This document shows, piece after piece, positions 34,383-46,284 of a DNA stretch of 64,000 bases. The stretch comes from Avena insularis (taxonomy: Eukaryota > Streptophyta > Magnoliopsida > Poales > Poaceae). How positions within the stretch are numbered: position 1 is the first letter of the stretch; each line of letters begins with the position of its first letter. The DNA lies in contig CM042685.1 in NCBI GenBank assembly GCA_023614405.1, positions 185,228,257 to 185,292,256 of the forward strand, in the 5' to 3' direction. The notes beneath the pieces are model-generated. The model made no database searches, was not told the origin of the DNA, and was given only the letters and a program-made list of their open reading frames with translations. The position numbers and the translations under genes were made by a program.

Positions 34383-36266
34383 TGTAGGGGTTCGTAGCAT
34401 GGAAAACAAAAAATTTCTATCGCATACAAACAAACAAGCCAAGATCTATCTACTAGATTGTAGCAACGAGTCGATAGAGGAACTCACCCTCGAAGATTCC
34501 AAAGCGGTTAACGAGAGCAGATTCTCGTGGGTGATGTAGTCGTACTCTTTCCGATCTCAAGATCGCGTAGACGATCCTTCAGCGCCATCGCGTTAAGCGC
34601 CCTTGATCGGTCACACGTTCGGTACTGACGAAGACCTTCCTCTCCTTGTTCCAAAGAAAGCGGAGGTTGTAGCACTCTCCTCGCGATCCGTGACAACGGC
34701 GTGGTACCGAAGTAGAGGGAAATCCCAGAGCTTCGCCTTAAGCCGGTGCGAGTATGGTGGAGCTTATGAGAGAGGCTATTAGTGGTCTAGTAATTAGACA
34801 CACCAATTAGAAGGTTCTAAACCAATTAGAAGGCTCTAAACCGAAATAGCTCTAAACCGGGGTTTAGGTCTAGGGTTTAGTTTAGAGGATAGGAACTTGT
34901 GTGTGCTAGGAGGGGAGCCCTGCCCCTCCTTATATAGGTGGGAGGGCCGGCCAAGGGGAGGAGAGTCCCTCCCCAAGTCGGCTTGGTGGGGCGCCGGCCA
35001 AGGGAGGAACCCTCCTCCAATTCGGCCTCCACCAATCCTCCTCTCTTCCCACTTCCCAAAATTGCCGTTTGACTTTCAAACTAGCCGTTTGACTTTTCAA
35101 TTTAGGATTTAAATAAACCCTTTATTTTGGACAGCAAGAACACCTAGTACATGATGCAATCATTCCAATATGTAATGACACATTCATGTACCCTTCCTCC
35201 GAGTGCCTGGACATTCCGGGACCTTCTAGAATGTTCCCGATGAAAACACCGGAACCATTCCCCAACTCCGAAATGGGACTTTCCTTATATGAATCTTATT
35301 CTCCGGACCATTCCGGATCTCCTCGTGATATCCCGGATCCCATCCGAGACTCCGAACAACATTCGGTCTCTTTCTCATAATACCATAACTACTCAAACAA
35401 CGTCGAATCCTTAAGTGTGTCTCCCTACGGTTCGTGAATTATGCGGACATGATCGAGACACTTCTCCGATCAATAACCAATAGAGGAATCTGGAAATTCA
35501 TATGGCTCCCACATATTTCTACGATTACTTTGCGATCGAATGAACCACTTACATACGATACCAATTTCCCTTTGTCTCACGATATGTTACTTATCCGAGG
35601 TTATGATCGTCGGTATCTCTGCATACCTAGTTCAACCTCGTTACTGATAAGTACTCTTTTCTCGTTCCCGTGGTATGTGATCCCTTGTGAGCCAGTCACA
35701 TGCTTGCAAGCTAATTGGATGACATTCCACCGAGAGGGCCCAGAGTATATCTATCCGTCATATGGATGGACAAATCCCACTCTTGATCCATGTGTTTCAA
35801 CCAACACTTTCCGAACACTCAATGCCACCTTTATAGCCACCCTGTTACGGTGTGGTGTTTGATGACATCAAAGCATCCATCCGGTAAAGGTGATATGCAT
35901 GATCTCATGGTCGAAGGAATTAGGTTACTATGTATCAGAAAGCATATAGCAATTGAACTATTGAAATGACTTGATCTTTATGCTACGCTTGTCTATAGGA
36001 GTATGTCCACCATATCATTCTCCTAACGATATGATCTTGTTGTTAATAACATCTTAATGTTCATGATAGGGAAACCACAATCATCTATTAACCAACAAGC
36101 TAGTGAAGTATAGAGGCTATACTAGGGACTCTTTTATGTTTACAAATCACACAAGTATTAATGTTTCCGGTTAATACAATTATAGCATGGTATGTAAACA
36201 TTTATCATAAATATGAAGATATGATAATAACCACTTTATTATTGCCTCTTGGGCATATCTCCAACA
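34383..36266 (-). repeat. Copia LTR B (middle LTR)
   Basis: 1,884 bp, bounded as LTR A. In its right two thirds it carries many differences not shared by A or C (for example GAGCCAGTCAC near 35690 against GACCAAGTCAC in the others, and CTTTTATG near 36130). In its left part it agrees with C. Confidence 0.85.
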
Positions 36267-39200
36267 GTCTCCCACTTGCACTAGAGTCAATAATCTAGTT
36301 TCAAACCTTTGTGTATTCAACACCTATGGCTTTCCGGTGTTGTATGTACACGATTGCTAGTGGTTAACTGATCTCCGGATCTGACACTTCCAGGTCCGTG
36401 TGTAATTGCATGTCTTTGCGTCTCTACGCATCACTCATTCTCTAATGAGATGGCTTTGTATAAATTTGGTCTTTCGGTGTGACCTTTAGTTCTTTGGGGT
36501 TAAAACATGTTGACAATATTGTCGTACAATATATCTTCATAGTATTATCCCGCTGTGAACTACACCTAGTTTGATAACAAACTACTTGACACAAATGCCC
36601 TCTTTTGCTGCTATAATAGCAGTCATATACTTAGCCTTTTGTTGTAGTATCTGTCACAATGTCTTAACTTTGGAATTCATCCAAATCCATTATGGAACTC
36701 ACTTTCCATTATATTGTGCCACCCTTAGTTTAGATTGAGATAAACTAAATTTGTACTTTGTGACAAAGCTAGTATCAATGTAGTACTTTTACAATGAACT
36801 AACCATCTATTTGTCACTTCTACAAATAATATACTCTTAGTTCTTCCAAAAGATCATAAGAATATCCTTACTATTGTCCAATGATCATCTTACAAATCAT
36901 TCTGGTATATGCTCATAATATTTATAGCATAGGACATATCTGGATTTGTACATATCACAGTATGATTGATATAAATACTCTTTGTGATTTCATACATCAA
37001 GTATCAATCTATACTTGAATCTTTGTTTCACTTACCAAATGTCAATACACTTGAATATATTATCAATATTGAATTTATTCAATCCTTTCTGTGCGACAAG
37101 AACCTTTCTTTGTAGTTTCTATATTGAACTCATTCAATATCTCGTCTATGTACTTTTGGCACAACCATATTAGCATCTATTGATGCCAAATATTTGGGTT
37201 TTGCCTAAGTCTTTCATCGGGATGAAATTCTTAATATGTGTTAATAAAAGATACATTATTTCCAATCAACAATATGTCCTCCACATAATGTATTAGAAAC
37301 ATGTCTTAGCGCTCCCACTTAATTTCTTGCAAATGCAAGCATCTTCATTGTCTCCGATGAAATTAAACTCTTTTAACAGTTTCATCATAGCGAAGATTCC
37401 AACTCCGCTATGCTTTACTTCAACCATTGAAGTTTGCATATGCTTATAGTATCCTTTGAATTAACAAAACCCTTTGGACCGTGTCATGCACACGTCCTAG
37501 GTAACCATTCTATTAGAAGAACTTGTTTTGTTTATTCTACTACCATATAACAAATTATATGTAGTGGTTGCTACATTAATCCGTCTAGACTAGAAATCGC
37601 TATGAAAGATCAAATCTTGTCATATACAACCTTTGAACATTGTTGTGAACTCTTTCCCAACATGTCGACTATTTCATAGATGTGAAACATCCATGTCTAC
37701 TTCTTTATAGATCCAAACACAACTGCAAGGTCTTACACCTTTTTCGAGGGTCCTTCAAGTTCAAAACTTGATTTCTCGTGTATGGAACTATCACGGATTA
37801 TATGGCTTCAAGCCATTTGACGGAGTCAGGGCCCATCATCGCTTCTTTGCATGTAGTAGGTTCATTATTCTCAAATAATGATTCAACCCTCAAATCTTGG
37901 TATTTGATTGTTCATCCGACCTACTTGTTTTAATAGAAACTTAGACCTCCGTGACCACAACCTTTGAGGCACGTGAGCCATGAGCATTATTCTTTGCCTC
38001 CTAACACTTTTCGGTGCTGCGCAACTTTGCACATAGAGCTAAGGTTCTTTTAACCTTATCAAAGTTCTATTGTCCTCCCACTTAACTTTTCACGAAAAAT
38101 TCCTTCTCAAAGAAACTTGACGTTCTAAGCGACAAACACTTTTGTCTCCGGTGTTTATGGAGGAATACTTAACATTTATACAAAGACAGGTTTATCCGAC
38201 TTTGGTTGCACACATCTTTCTTATGCATAGCATACCAATGTTTTAAGAAAGGACTACTTGGGTTTTATCCCAAACCATAACTTTATATGGTGTCATTTCA
38301 GCGGATTATGATGGAGCTCTTTTCAGTGGAAAAGCGGTAATCTCCAAAGCTTTTAATCTTTAAAATATAATGGCAGTTCTATGAATTACACCTTTGATCT
38401 TACCATGTCAAACAAGGTTTTAATTACATATCTCGAACGCTCCATACTCTTATGGTGTTTCGGGAAATGCAAATCCACAGAACGATTCCTTAAATCTTAG
38501 GTATTATGCTAAACTTGTAATTCAAATATCTTCCTTTATGATCTTTATCATAAACTATTCATATTCTTGTTACAATGATTTTGTACTTCATCTTGAAAAT
38601 CTTTGAACTTTTCAAATATTTCATACTTCATCCTTATTAAGTAAATATTCATATATTCACTCAAATTTTCGGAGAAAGCATATGAAGTTGAAATCCATCG
38701 CTCTTGACTACACATAATGGATTTCGTACAACAATATGTACAAGTTCCAATAAGCTAGTCCATCGTTCCCTTTTGGCCTATGAACGAAGTTTCAATTATC
38801 TCTAGGAAAGTTTCACAAACGTCATTTGATCAAAATCAAATAGACTCCAAAATTCCATCCATATGGATTTTCTTCATGTTTTCTTTCCAATATAATTTAA
38901 ACGGCGATGTCACTTCCTAAGTGATCTTTCAATCAATTTGTCTTTCGACAATTTTAGCACTAGTTTTATGGATGTGATTTATCCAACGAGATTTGTGAAT
39001 CATCCATCTTTTATGGATTACGGCAATTATTTGAACAACCCTTTTGTTCTCATAATACCTGATAAAACAAATCTTGAAGGCAAGCGTTGATGTTTAACGA
39101 GCAACAAAATAACCCTTTATTTGTTCTCGATGAACATCATCACCTATTCTTTTGCTAGTTACTTAGGCCATTGTAGTTCATGAATTGTGTTGTTTCGTAT

Positions 39201-41274
39201 GACGATTCACACCAACAAATTCAGTATCAAATACTTAAGAACCACATTGTTTAATAAGCAAAGAATATAGCCATAACACGTATATCATCTATATACTTAA
39301 ACTGAACAATTCTAGTCTTTTCTTTTCTGCCATATACTTATGAGATTCTCTTCAAGATTTCCTTTTACATTTGAAAGAATCTATCAACATCAATAGTGGA
39401 GTCATACATATGACACATAGTCCAAAGCGTGTATAGTTAAATACCAATGTCTTTGGACTTGCACTTTGAAGTAGATCACCATTATCAAATGTTTGGTGTT
39501 CTTTCAAATTCCTTTCTTTAGTTAACTCTTGGTGTAGTAAACATTTTACCTACATCAAATATTCACCTTCATCATGGATTTATCCATGATCAAGCTACTT
39601 TAGCTTATAACGGTGAATCGTGAGTATAATGTTGCTCTCCAAAACCTTTTGGAAGATTAGGACAACTAGTGTCTTCAACCTTTTGCAAATTCTCATCAAA
39701 ATATGAGAACATGAACTTTACCATATTATACTCTATCATGTTGTAACCAAAACTTCGTTTCAGATATCACAATATCTTCCACACATCATGGTTTCTGAAA
39801 CAACTCTTTCAGATCCTAGATAACCTTGATATTAAGACAATCCTTTGAATATCAAGAATCATGGAGACAAACATGATACTTATATACTAACATTTGGAAT
39901 TGTTACTCTTGATTTAATACTAATTATTAAACTTCATGGAGTAACCGGAACTTACTGAAAGTTTGCAATAGGACTTTTAAACTTTAGATTAACACTTCAA
40001 AACAATACGATACTAGTTCGTAAAGTAACTAACCAGAATTCTATAGTTCTATCATCTCAATTATAACTAAGCGCAAGGTGGTAAACGGATGCCAATGACT
40101 ACAACAGCTATGCAAATTCACTTTGATTTAGTTTATGATAAATTGAGTTCTAATTAACAATTAAATTAATCTAGGTGAACTCCCACTCAAAACAATATCC
40201 CTCACATTGTTTTAGTGATCACACGAACCAAATCCACCACATCAAAACCGATCATCACGAGAGTTGATATAGCTTCAATGGCGAACAATCAACATGTTCA
40301 TCATATCTACTATATGACTCATGCTCTACCTTTCGGTAATCTGTGTTCCTGAGGCCATGTCTGTACATGCTAGGCTCGTCAAGATCAAACCTTAGCTACC
40401 GCATAAGCAAATCTGGCTTGCTTACGTTGTATTCACCCGCGGAATCAAAGACACCCGATCATCACGTGGTGCTTCAAGCGACAAGCTTTGGCAACGGTGC
40501 ATACTAAGGGTGAACACTTTAGAACTTGAAATTTATGTGCATGAGGATCATCTTATAATGCTACCGTGCCTACTAAGCAATACAAGATGCATAAAGGATT
40601 AACATCACATGCAATTCATAATATGTGATATGATATGGCCTTTCTCCTTTGTGCTTCCGATCTCCATCTTCAAGCACGAACATGATCTCCATCATCACCG
40701 GCATAGCATCAAGGTCAATGACGCTTCTTCATGGTTGTCGTCCACCAGCTTCAACTATTACAACTATTTTGAATAGACACGCAGGTCTTAACAGAAATTA
40801 AAGACAACCATATGGCTCCTGCCGGTTGCCAACTTACAATAAGGAACATTGCATACATCAAATATAATCACAATCATGGCCATATCACATCATCACACCT
40901 CGCAAAACAAAGTTAGACGCTTCTACTTTCTTTGCATATTTTACGTGGTTTGGGGCTTTCCATAGGTGTCGTTCTAACCTACGAACAAGAACCACAACAT
41001 TGATACTAGCATTGTTGATTACCCGTTGTAAATTGGATCTTTACTATGCTAGGAGAAACAGGCACCATAAAGCCACTTATGCAAAACGAGTTGCATGTCA
41101 AGCGTGGAGCAAGTCTCATGAACGATGTCATGTAAGGTTAGCCCGGGCCGCTTCATCCCAACATACCGCAAGATACAAAGTACACAAAAAGCAATCTACA
41201 ATAAAAGCATCAACGCCCACAATGACCATTGTGTTCTACTCAGCAGATCTACATATAGACACGGCTCGATACCC
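36267..41274 (-). pseudogene. Copia internal domain B, decayed gag-pol
   Basis: It aligns along its whole length with internal domain A, with scattered substitutions and small indels. It shares the same broad decay, including the same YVEDILLIG remnant (about 37263-37290). The primer-binding site next to LTR C has lost one base (GGCTC-GATACC, near 41263-41273). No usable reading frame remains. Confidence 0.75.
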
Positions 41275-43133
41275 TTCAGGGGTTCGTAGCATGGAAAACA
41301 AAAATTTTCTATCGCATACAAACAAACAAGCCAAGATCTATCTACTAGATTGTAGCAACGAGTCGATAGAGGAACTCACCCTCGAAGATTCCAAAGCGGT
41401 TAACGAGAGCAGATTCTCGTGGGTGATGTAGTCGTCTCTTCCGATCTCAAGATCGCGTGACGATCCTTCCAGCACGTTCGGCGCTCCTTGATCAGTCGGT
41501 CACACGTTCGTACTGACGAAGACCTTCCTCTCCTTGTTCCAGCAGTGAGCGGAGGTTGTAGCACTCTCCTCGATCCCGCAAGACAACGGCGTGGTACCGG
41601 AAGTAGAGGGGAAATCCCGCAGGGCTTCACCTTAAGCCGGTGCGAGTATGGTGGAGCTTATGAGAGATGCTATTAGTGGTCTAGTAATTAGACACACCAA
41701 TTAGAAGGCTCTAAACCGAAATAGCTCTAAACCGGGGTTTAGGTCTAGGGTTTAGTTTAGAGGATAGGAACTTGTGTGTGCTAGGAGGGGAGCCCTGCCC
41801 CTCCTTATATAGGTGGGAGGGCGGCCAAGGGAGGAGAGTCCTCCCAAGTCGGCTTGGTGGGCGCCGCCAAGGGAGGAACCTCCTCCACGGCCTCCACCAA
41901 TCCTCCTCTCTTCCCACTTCCCAAAATTGCCGTTTGACTTTCAAACTAGCCGTTTGACTTTTCAATTTAGGATTTAAATAAACCCTTTATTTTGGACAGC
42001 AAGAACACCTAGTACATGATGCAATCATTCCAATATGTAATGACACATTCATGTACCCTTCCCCCTCCCGGAGTGCCGGACATTCAGAACCTTCTAGAAT
42101 GTTCCCATGAAAACACCGAACCATTCCCCAACTCAAATGGGACTTTCCTTATATGAATCTTATTCTCCGGACCATTCCGGATCTCCTCGTGATATCCGGA
42201 TCCCATCCGAGACTCCGAACAACATTCAGTCTCTTTCTCATAATACCATAACTACTCAAACAACGTCGAATCCTTAAGTGTGTCTCCCTACGGTTCGTGA
42301 ATTATGCGGACATGATCGAGACACTTCTCCGAACAATAACCAATAGAGGAATCTGGAAATTCATATGGCTCCCACATATTTCTCACGATTACTTTGCGAT
42401 CGAATGAACCACTTACATACGATACCAATTTCCCTTTGTCTCACGATATGTTACTTATCCGAGGTTATGATCGTCGGTATCTCGCATACCTAGTTCATCC
42501 TCGTTCTTGATAAGTACTCTTTTCGCTCGTTCGTGATATGTGATCCCTTGTGACCAAGTCACATGCTTGCAAGCTAATTGGATGACATTTCACCGAGAGG
42601 GCCCAGAGAATATCTATCCGTCATGTGGATGGACAAATCCCACTCTTGATCCATGTGTTTCAACCAATACTTTCCGAACACTCAATGCCACCTTTATAGC
42701 CACCCTGTTACGGTGTGGTGTTTGATGACATCAAAGCATCCATCCAGTAAAGGTGATATGCATGATCTCATGGTCGAAGGAATTAGGTTACTATGTATCA
42801 GAAAGCATATAGCAATTGAACTATTGAAATGACTTGATCTTTATGCTACGCTTATCTATAGGAGTATGTCCACCATATCATTCTCCTAACGATATGATCT
42901 TGTTGTTGATAACATCTCAATGTTCATGATATGGAAACCACAATCATCAATCAACCAACAAGCTAGTGAAGTATAGAGGCTATACTAGGGACTTCAAATT
43001 AAGTTTACAAATCACACAAGTATTAATGGTTTCCTTGTTAATACTATTATAGCATGAATGTAAACATTTATCATAAGTATGAAGATATGATAATAACCTA
43101 CTTTATTATTGCCTCTTGGGCATATCTCCAACA
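41275..43133 (-). repeat. Copia LTR C (5' LTR in element orientation), mosaic
   Basis: About 1,859 bp. The first bases read TTCAGGGG instead of TGTAGGGG, so the left end has mutated. Up to about 42.4 kb it mostly follows LTR B; from about 42.5 kb to its end it follows LTR A at nearly every difference. Several single-base losses at CG or homopolymers (for example 41818-41900 and 42085-42140) look like sequence errors. Confidence 0.8.
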
Positions 43134-43138
43134 TTTTT

Positions 43139-44612
43139 GTCTCGTCTGAACCGGTGCCCTCTTTTGAGGAAAGGTCGATTTTTGTCAAAGGCGACATATT
43201 TTCCACCCGCGCTTAGACAAAAGAACTCAAGTTGGAGCCTGCAAACTGGGCAAGGCCACTTATCGGATGTACACCACCCGCAAAATAGGGCGTAGCCGGG
43301 CATGTCATGCATGGAATACTGGTACCAAACTCTCATGAGGAAGTTTGTCTTAGATGCTCGGTCATATGTCAATGTCCCGTGGTGCCAAGAGTGGTTCAAA
43401 TCATCAATAAGCGGCTGCATGTAGACACTCAAAAATTTCCCCGGGTATTCAGGCCCTGGAATTACAAGCGACAAGAATATGATATTCCTTTGCATTAGGA
43501 CTCCGGGAGGGAGATTGAGCGGAATAACAAACACATGCCAGCAGCTGTAAGAGGCCGTCGACATACCATATGGATTGAATCCATCGGTTGCTATCGCAAT
43601 TCTGACATTCCGAGCCTCACTTGCGAATGCCTCGTGTTTTGCATCGAAATTCTTCCATGCCTTACCATCAGATGGATGTCCCATAATTTCATGTCCGTGC
43701 TCGTCATGGCATCTCTTCCCTGTCTTGTGCCACTTCATCTGTGTGGCAGTCTCCTCGGTCATGTAAAGCCGCTGGATTCTTTTTATGAATGGGAGATAAC
43801 GAAGAATCTTCACGGCGACATTTGTCTGTGTCATCTGACCATCATGTCCCTTTCTCTCATGATACCTAGAGGTCCCACACTTGCTGCAGTACTTGTCATC
43901 CTCAAACTGTTTCCAAAACAAAAGACAGCCTGCTGGACAACAATCTATCTTTACATAATCCATGGTGATCACTTTCATGATTTTCCGGCATTCGTACATG
44001 CTTTTAGGTAGACAATGCCCTTCGGGCAACATGTTACCATACGTAAACAAATTACGTTCAAAACTTGCTCGGGTGGTGGCGTACTGGGACTTGTCGGCTA
44101 GTATTTGCGAGATGGCATCGAGTTGAGACACTTCGCTTCGGATATAGAGGCCTCTTAGCCGAGGCCATCATATCAAGGAAGGCCTTCGCGGTTGCCTCCG
44201 GTTCCTCCGGTTCACCTGGTTCCTCCGGTTCACCTAGTTCCTCCGGTTCCTCCTGTGGAGGTGGCGAATCTGGCATGTCGGCATTGAGAAAATCCTCTAG
44301 CAAGTTTATAATCCCATCGTCCTCAATGCCATCGATCCGTTGTTGCATCACCTCAGCTCTATCACGTTCGTACTGAGAAAAGTCGACCAAAGGCTCGTAG
44401 TCAAGCATATACCCATACTGCCAAAGGTGTTTACTCATATCATCCTTTGTCTGACGACGAAGCCTCATGCAATGAGCGCAAGGACACCTTGGACGAACTA
44501 CCTTTGAACCACGCGCTAACTCCTTCACCAGAAAATTGGTCTTCCATACCCACTCGTCTGTTCTTTCAAGCGCACTAATACGACCACTGTGCATCCAACC
44601 ATTACCAGCCAT
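43139..44612 (-). pseudogene. TNP2 transposase, N-terminal half (transposase-associated domain and Transposase_21)
   Basis: From ATG 44612 (MAGNGWMHSGRIS) the protein has a transposase-associated domain (residues about 1-75, with CPCAHCMRLRR). A Glu/Pro-rich stretch follows (EEPEELGEPEEPGEPEEPEA). After a frame change near 44132-44140 comes Transposase_21: YCSKCGTSRY, ILRYLPFIKRIQRLYMTEE, then the hallmark ATDGFNPYG with a likely catalytic Asp. It continues with PLIDDLNHSW, VWYQYSMHDMPGYALFCGWC and HRFRRDK. It stops exactly at the Copia target duplication, and the protein continues at 27504. TNP2 cuts at element ends; here it is disabled. Confidence 0.85.
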
Positions 44613-44754
44613 CCTCTGCTTCATCGAGAGCCACAATACAAATTCAACATTTCATATTAATTAATGACATCAAACTAAATACACAAATTTTACGTTGTTA
44701 TTCCATGCATACACCTAACATGTCTAATAGGAAAAGATATGTCCTAATCCCACC

Positions 44755-44963
44755 CGAGGATGTGTAGATTGGATACGCTCTCCACGGTCAACCCCAAATC
44801 GAGACAAAATTTCGGCAGCACCTCCCCGTTGTTCTCCCGATACATGTCCCGCTAAAAATGCCGAGAGAATTGTGCATCCGGAGAACAACAGGGAGGCGCC
44901 GCCGAAATCCTGTCTGGGTTCGGGGTAGACCGTGGAGAGCGTACCCAATCTACACATCCTCCG
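44755..44963. repeat. Long inverted repeat (two 85-bp arms, 39-bp loop)
   Basis: Arm 44755-44839 (CGAGGATGTGTAGATTGG...) is the near-perfect reverse complement of 44879-44963. Differences are few (for example GATACG/GGTACG and CAACCCC/CTACCCC). It lies 143 bp upstream of the TNP2 start codon on the minus strand, so the transcript leader would fold into a strong hairpin. Confidence 0.9.
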
Positions 44964-45191
44964 GCTGTCCAAAAATTGTGGACAATCCAAAAGAGTTTCA
45001 TTTTTAAATATGCAATTGAATGCATATTTATTCGTGTAACCCTTTTGAACACCTAGGTTTCGCAACTGACTTGGTGATCTAGACACAAAATAAATACCTA
45101 GGTACATTACAAGATAGGCGCAAGATTTATACCCTCGAAGCGTGAGCGAATAGTCAAGGAAGATCGGGCAGTGGAAGGGCGAACTCTCCAA

Positions 45192-46284
45192 CGGCGACCT
45201 CCGGTCACGACCTCCAGGACGGCGACCTCTCCGACGGGGCCGTCCACCTAAAAGTCTATAGATTGCAAAGACAAATAAAATAAAATTAACCTATTTAGCT
45301 CACATAATTTATCTAACCTAACTAAAACTACCCTATACTACTTTAACTACCTAACTAAAACTACCCTATACTACCTTAACTACCTAAAACAGAGAAGTGT
45401 GTTGGATTTACCTGGGAGCTCCGGCAAGGAAGAGCGCGAGCGGGACAAGGCAGGGGCCGACCCGACTCGACCTGAAGAGGAGGAGCCACGAGCCACGAGC
45501 TCCAGCTCGGGCCGGGTCGGATCAGGGAACGGGGGAGGCCCCCAGGGAGAGCCGAGCTAGTGGGAGGCCCTAGGGGGAGAGTCGGACAGGGGTGGCCCAG
45601 GGGCGAGTCAGACCAGCTGGTGGAGGAGGGGATGGTCCAGGGGCGAGTCGGACCTGCAGGGAAGGTGGCGGGTCAACGACGGGGGGAGGAGGGGATGGTC
45701 GACGACGGCACCGATTTGGCTTCGCGGTGGCGGGTTAGGGACGGGGGAGGAGTGGATGGTCGACGGCGGCGCGGTGGCGGCGGCGATTCAGGGCTGGCTC
45801 GGGGTGGGAGGAGGTCGACGGCCAGGCTGAGGTGGGAAGGTGGGCATGGCCTTGGGTGGGCGAGGAGGGGCGCTGGGTGGGAGTGAGGACTGACTCGGGC
45901 GTGGGGTGGGCCAGTTTGGGCTAAAGGGCCCTACAGATTCAGAGTATAGCCATCAACCTGTAATTTTTTTTTCTCACTTAGATTTATTTAGTTCCTTTTT
46001 TATTTGCTCTTACTTAATATATTTAATTTTATATTGGGTTCTACTTGATATATTTTATTTTATTCCTCCTCCTTTTCATTTATTTCGTATAAAATATAGA
46101 CCCTAGTCCGAGAGACCCGTAGATCTACCCTATTGATCGGCCCCGGATGAGTGTTGATCAATATAGTTTTTTCTTTGTTTAGGTTTGTTTATTATATTCC
46201 TACATATTATACCAAGGTTAGGACCATGAAACATAATGTATCCCCCGGTATACCCACTTCCTAGGGTTTCGCTGGAAAAGGACC
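45192..46284. other. TNP2 leader/upstream DNA with small repeats
   Basis: Two copies of a 33-bp unit (CCTAACTAAAACTACCCTAT core) occupy about 45317-45382. A GC-rich segment (45410-45910) has the motif GGAGGAGGGGATGGTC repeated three times with variation. AT-rich DNA follows to the array. ORFs such as 45560-45886 reflect the GC-rich repeats. Confidence 0.55.

Larger units (their letters stand above)
27510..43133 (-). mobile_element. BARE1/Angela-like Copia retrotransposon in LTR-internal-LTR-internal-LTR form
   Basis: Three LTRs (27510-29396, 34383-36266 and 41275-43133) alternate with two internal domains (29397-34382 and 36267-41274), all on the minus strand. The whole is flanked by one 5-bp duplication. 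On the minus strand the LTR begins TGTTGGAGATATGCCC, as in the Triticeae BARE1/Angela/WIS group, and ends CGAACCCCTACA. It is followed by the tRNA-iMet primer site. Both internal domains hold decayed Copia pol. The structure implies recombination between elements rather than two separate insertions. Confidence 0.85.
43134..46284 (-). mobile_element. CACTA-1, right block (TNP2 5' half and leader)
   Basis: It holds the N-terminal half of TNP2, then a leader with a large hairpin, a small tandem repeat and a GC-rich segment. No CACTA terminus or subterminal repeat like those at 5757-6185 appears before the 358-bp array. The right limit is therefore set provisionally at the start of that array. 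The array could itself be part of the transposon. Confidence 0.65.

Noticed and set aside
34324..34539. Repeated peptide starting MENKKFLSH in three places
   Set aside because: It lies at the edge of each Copia LTR and simply reflects the repeated LTR sequence.
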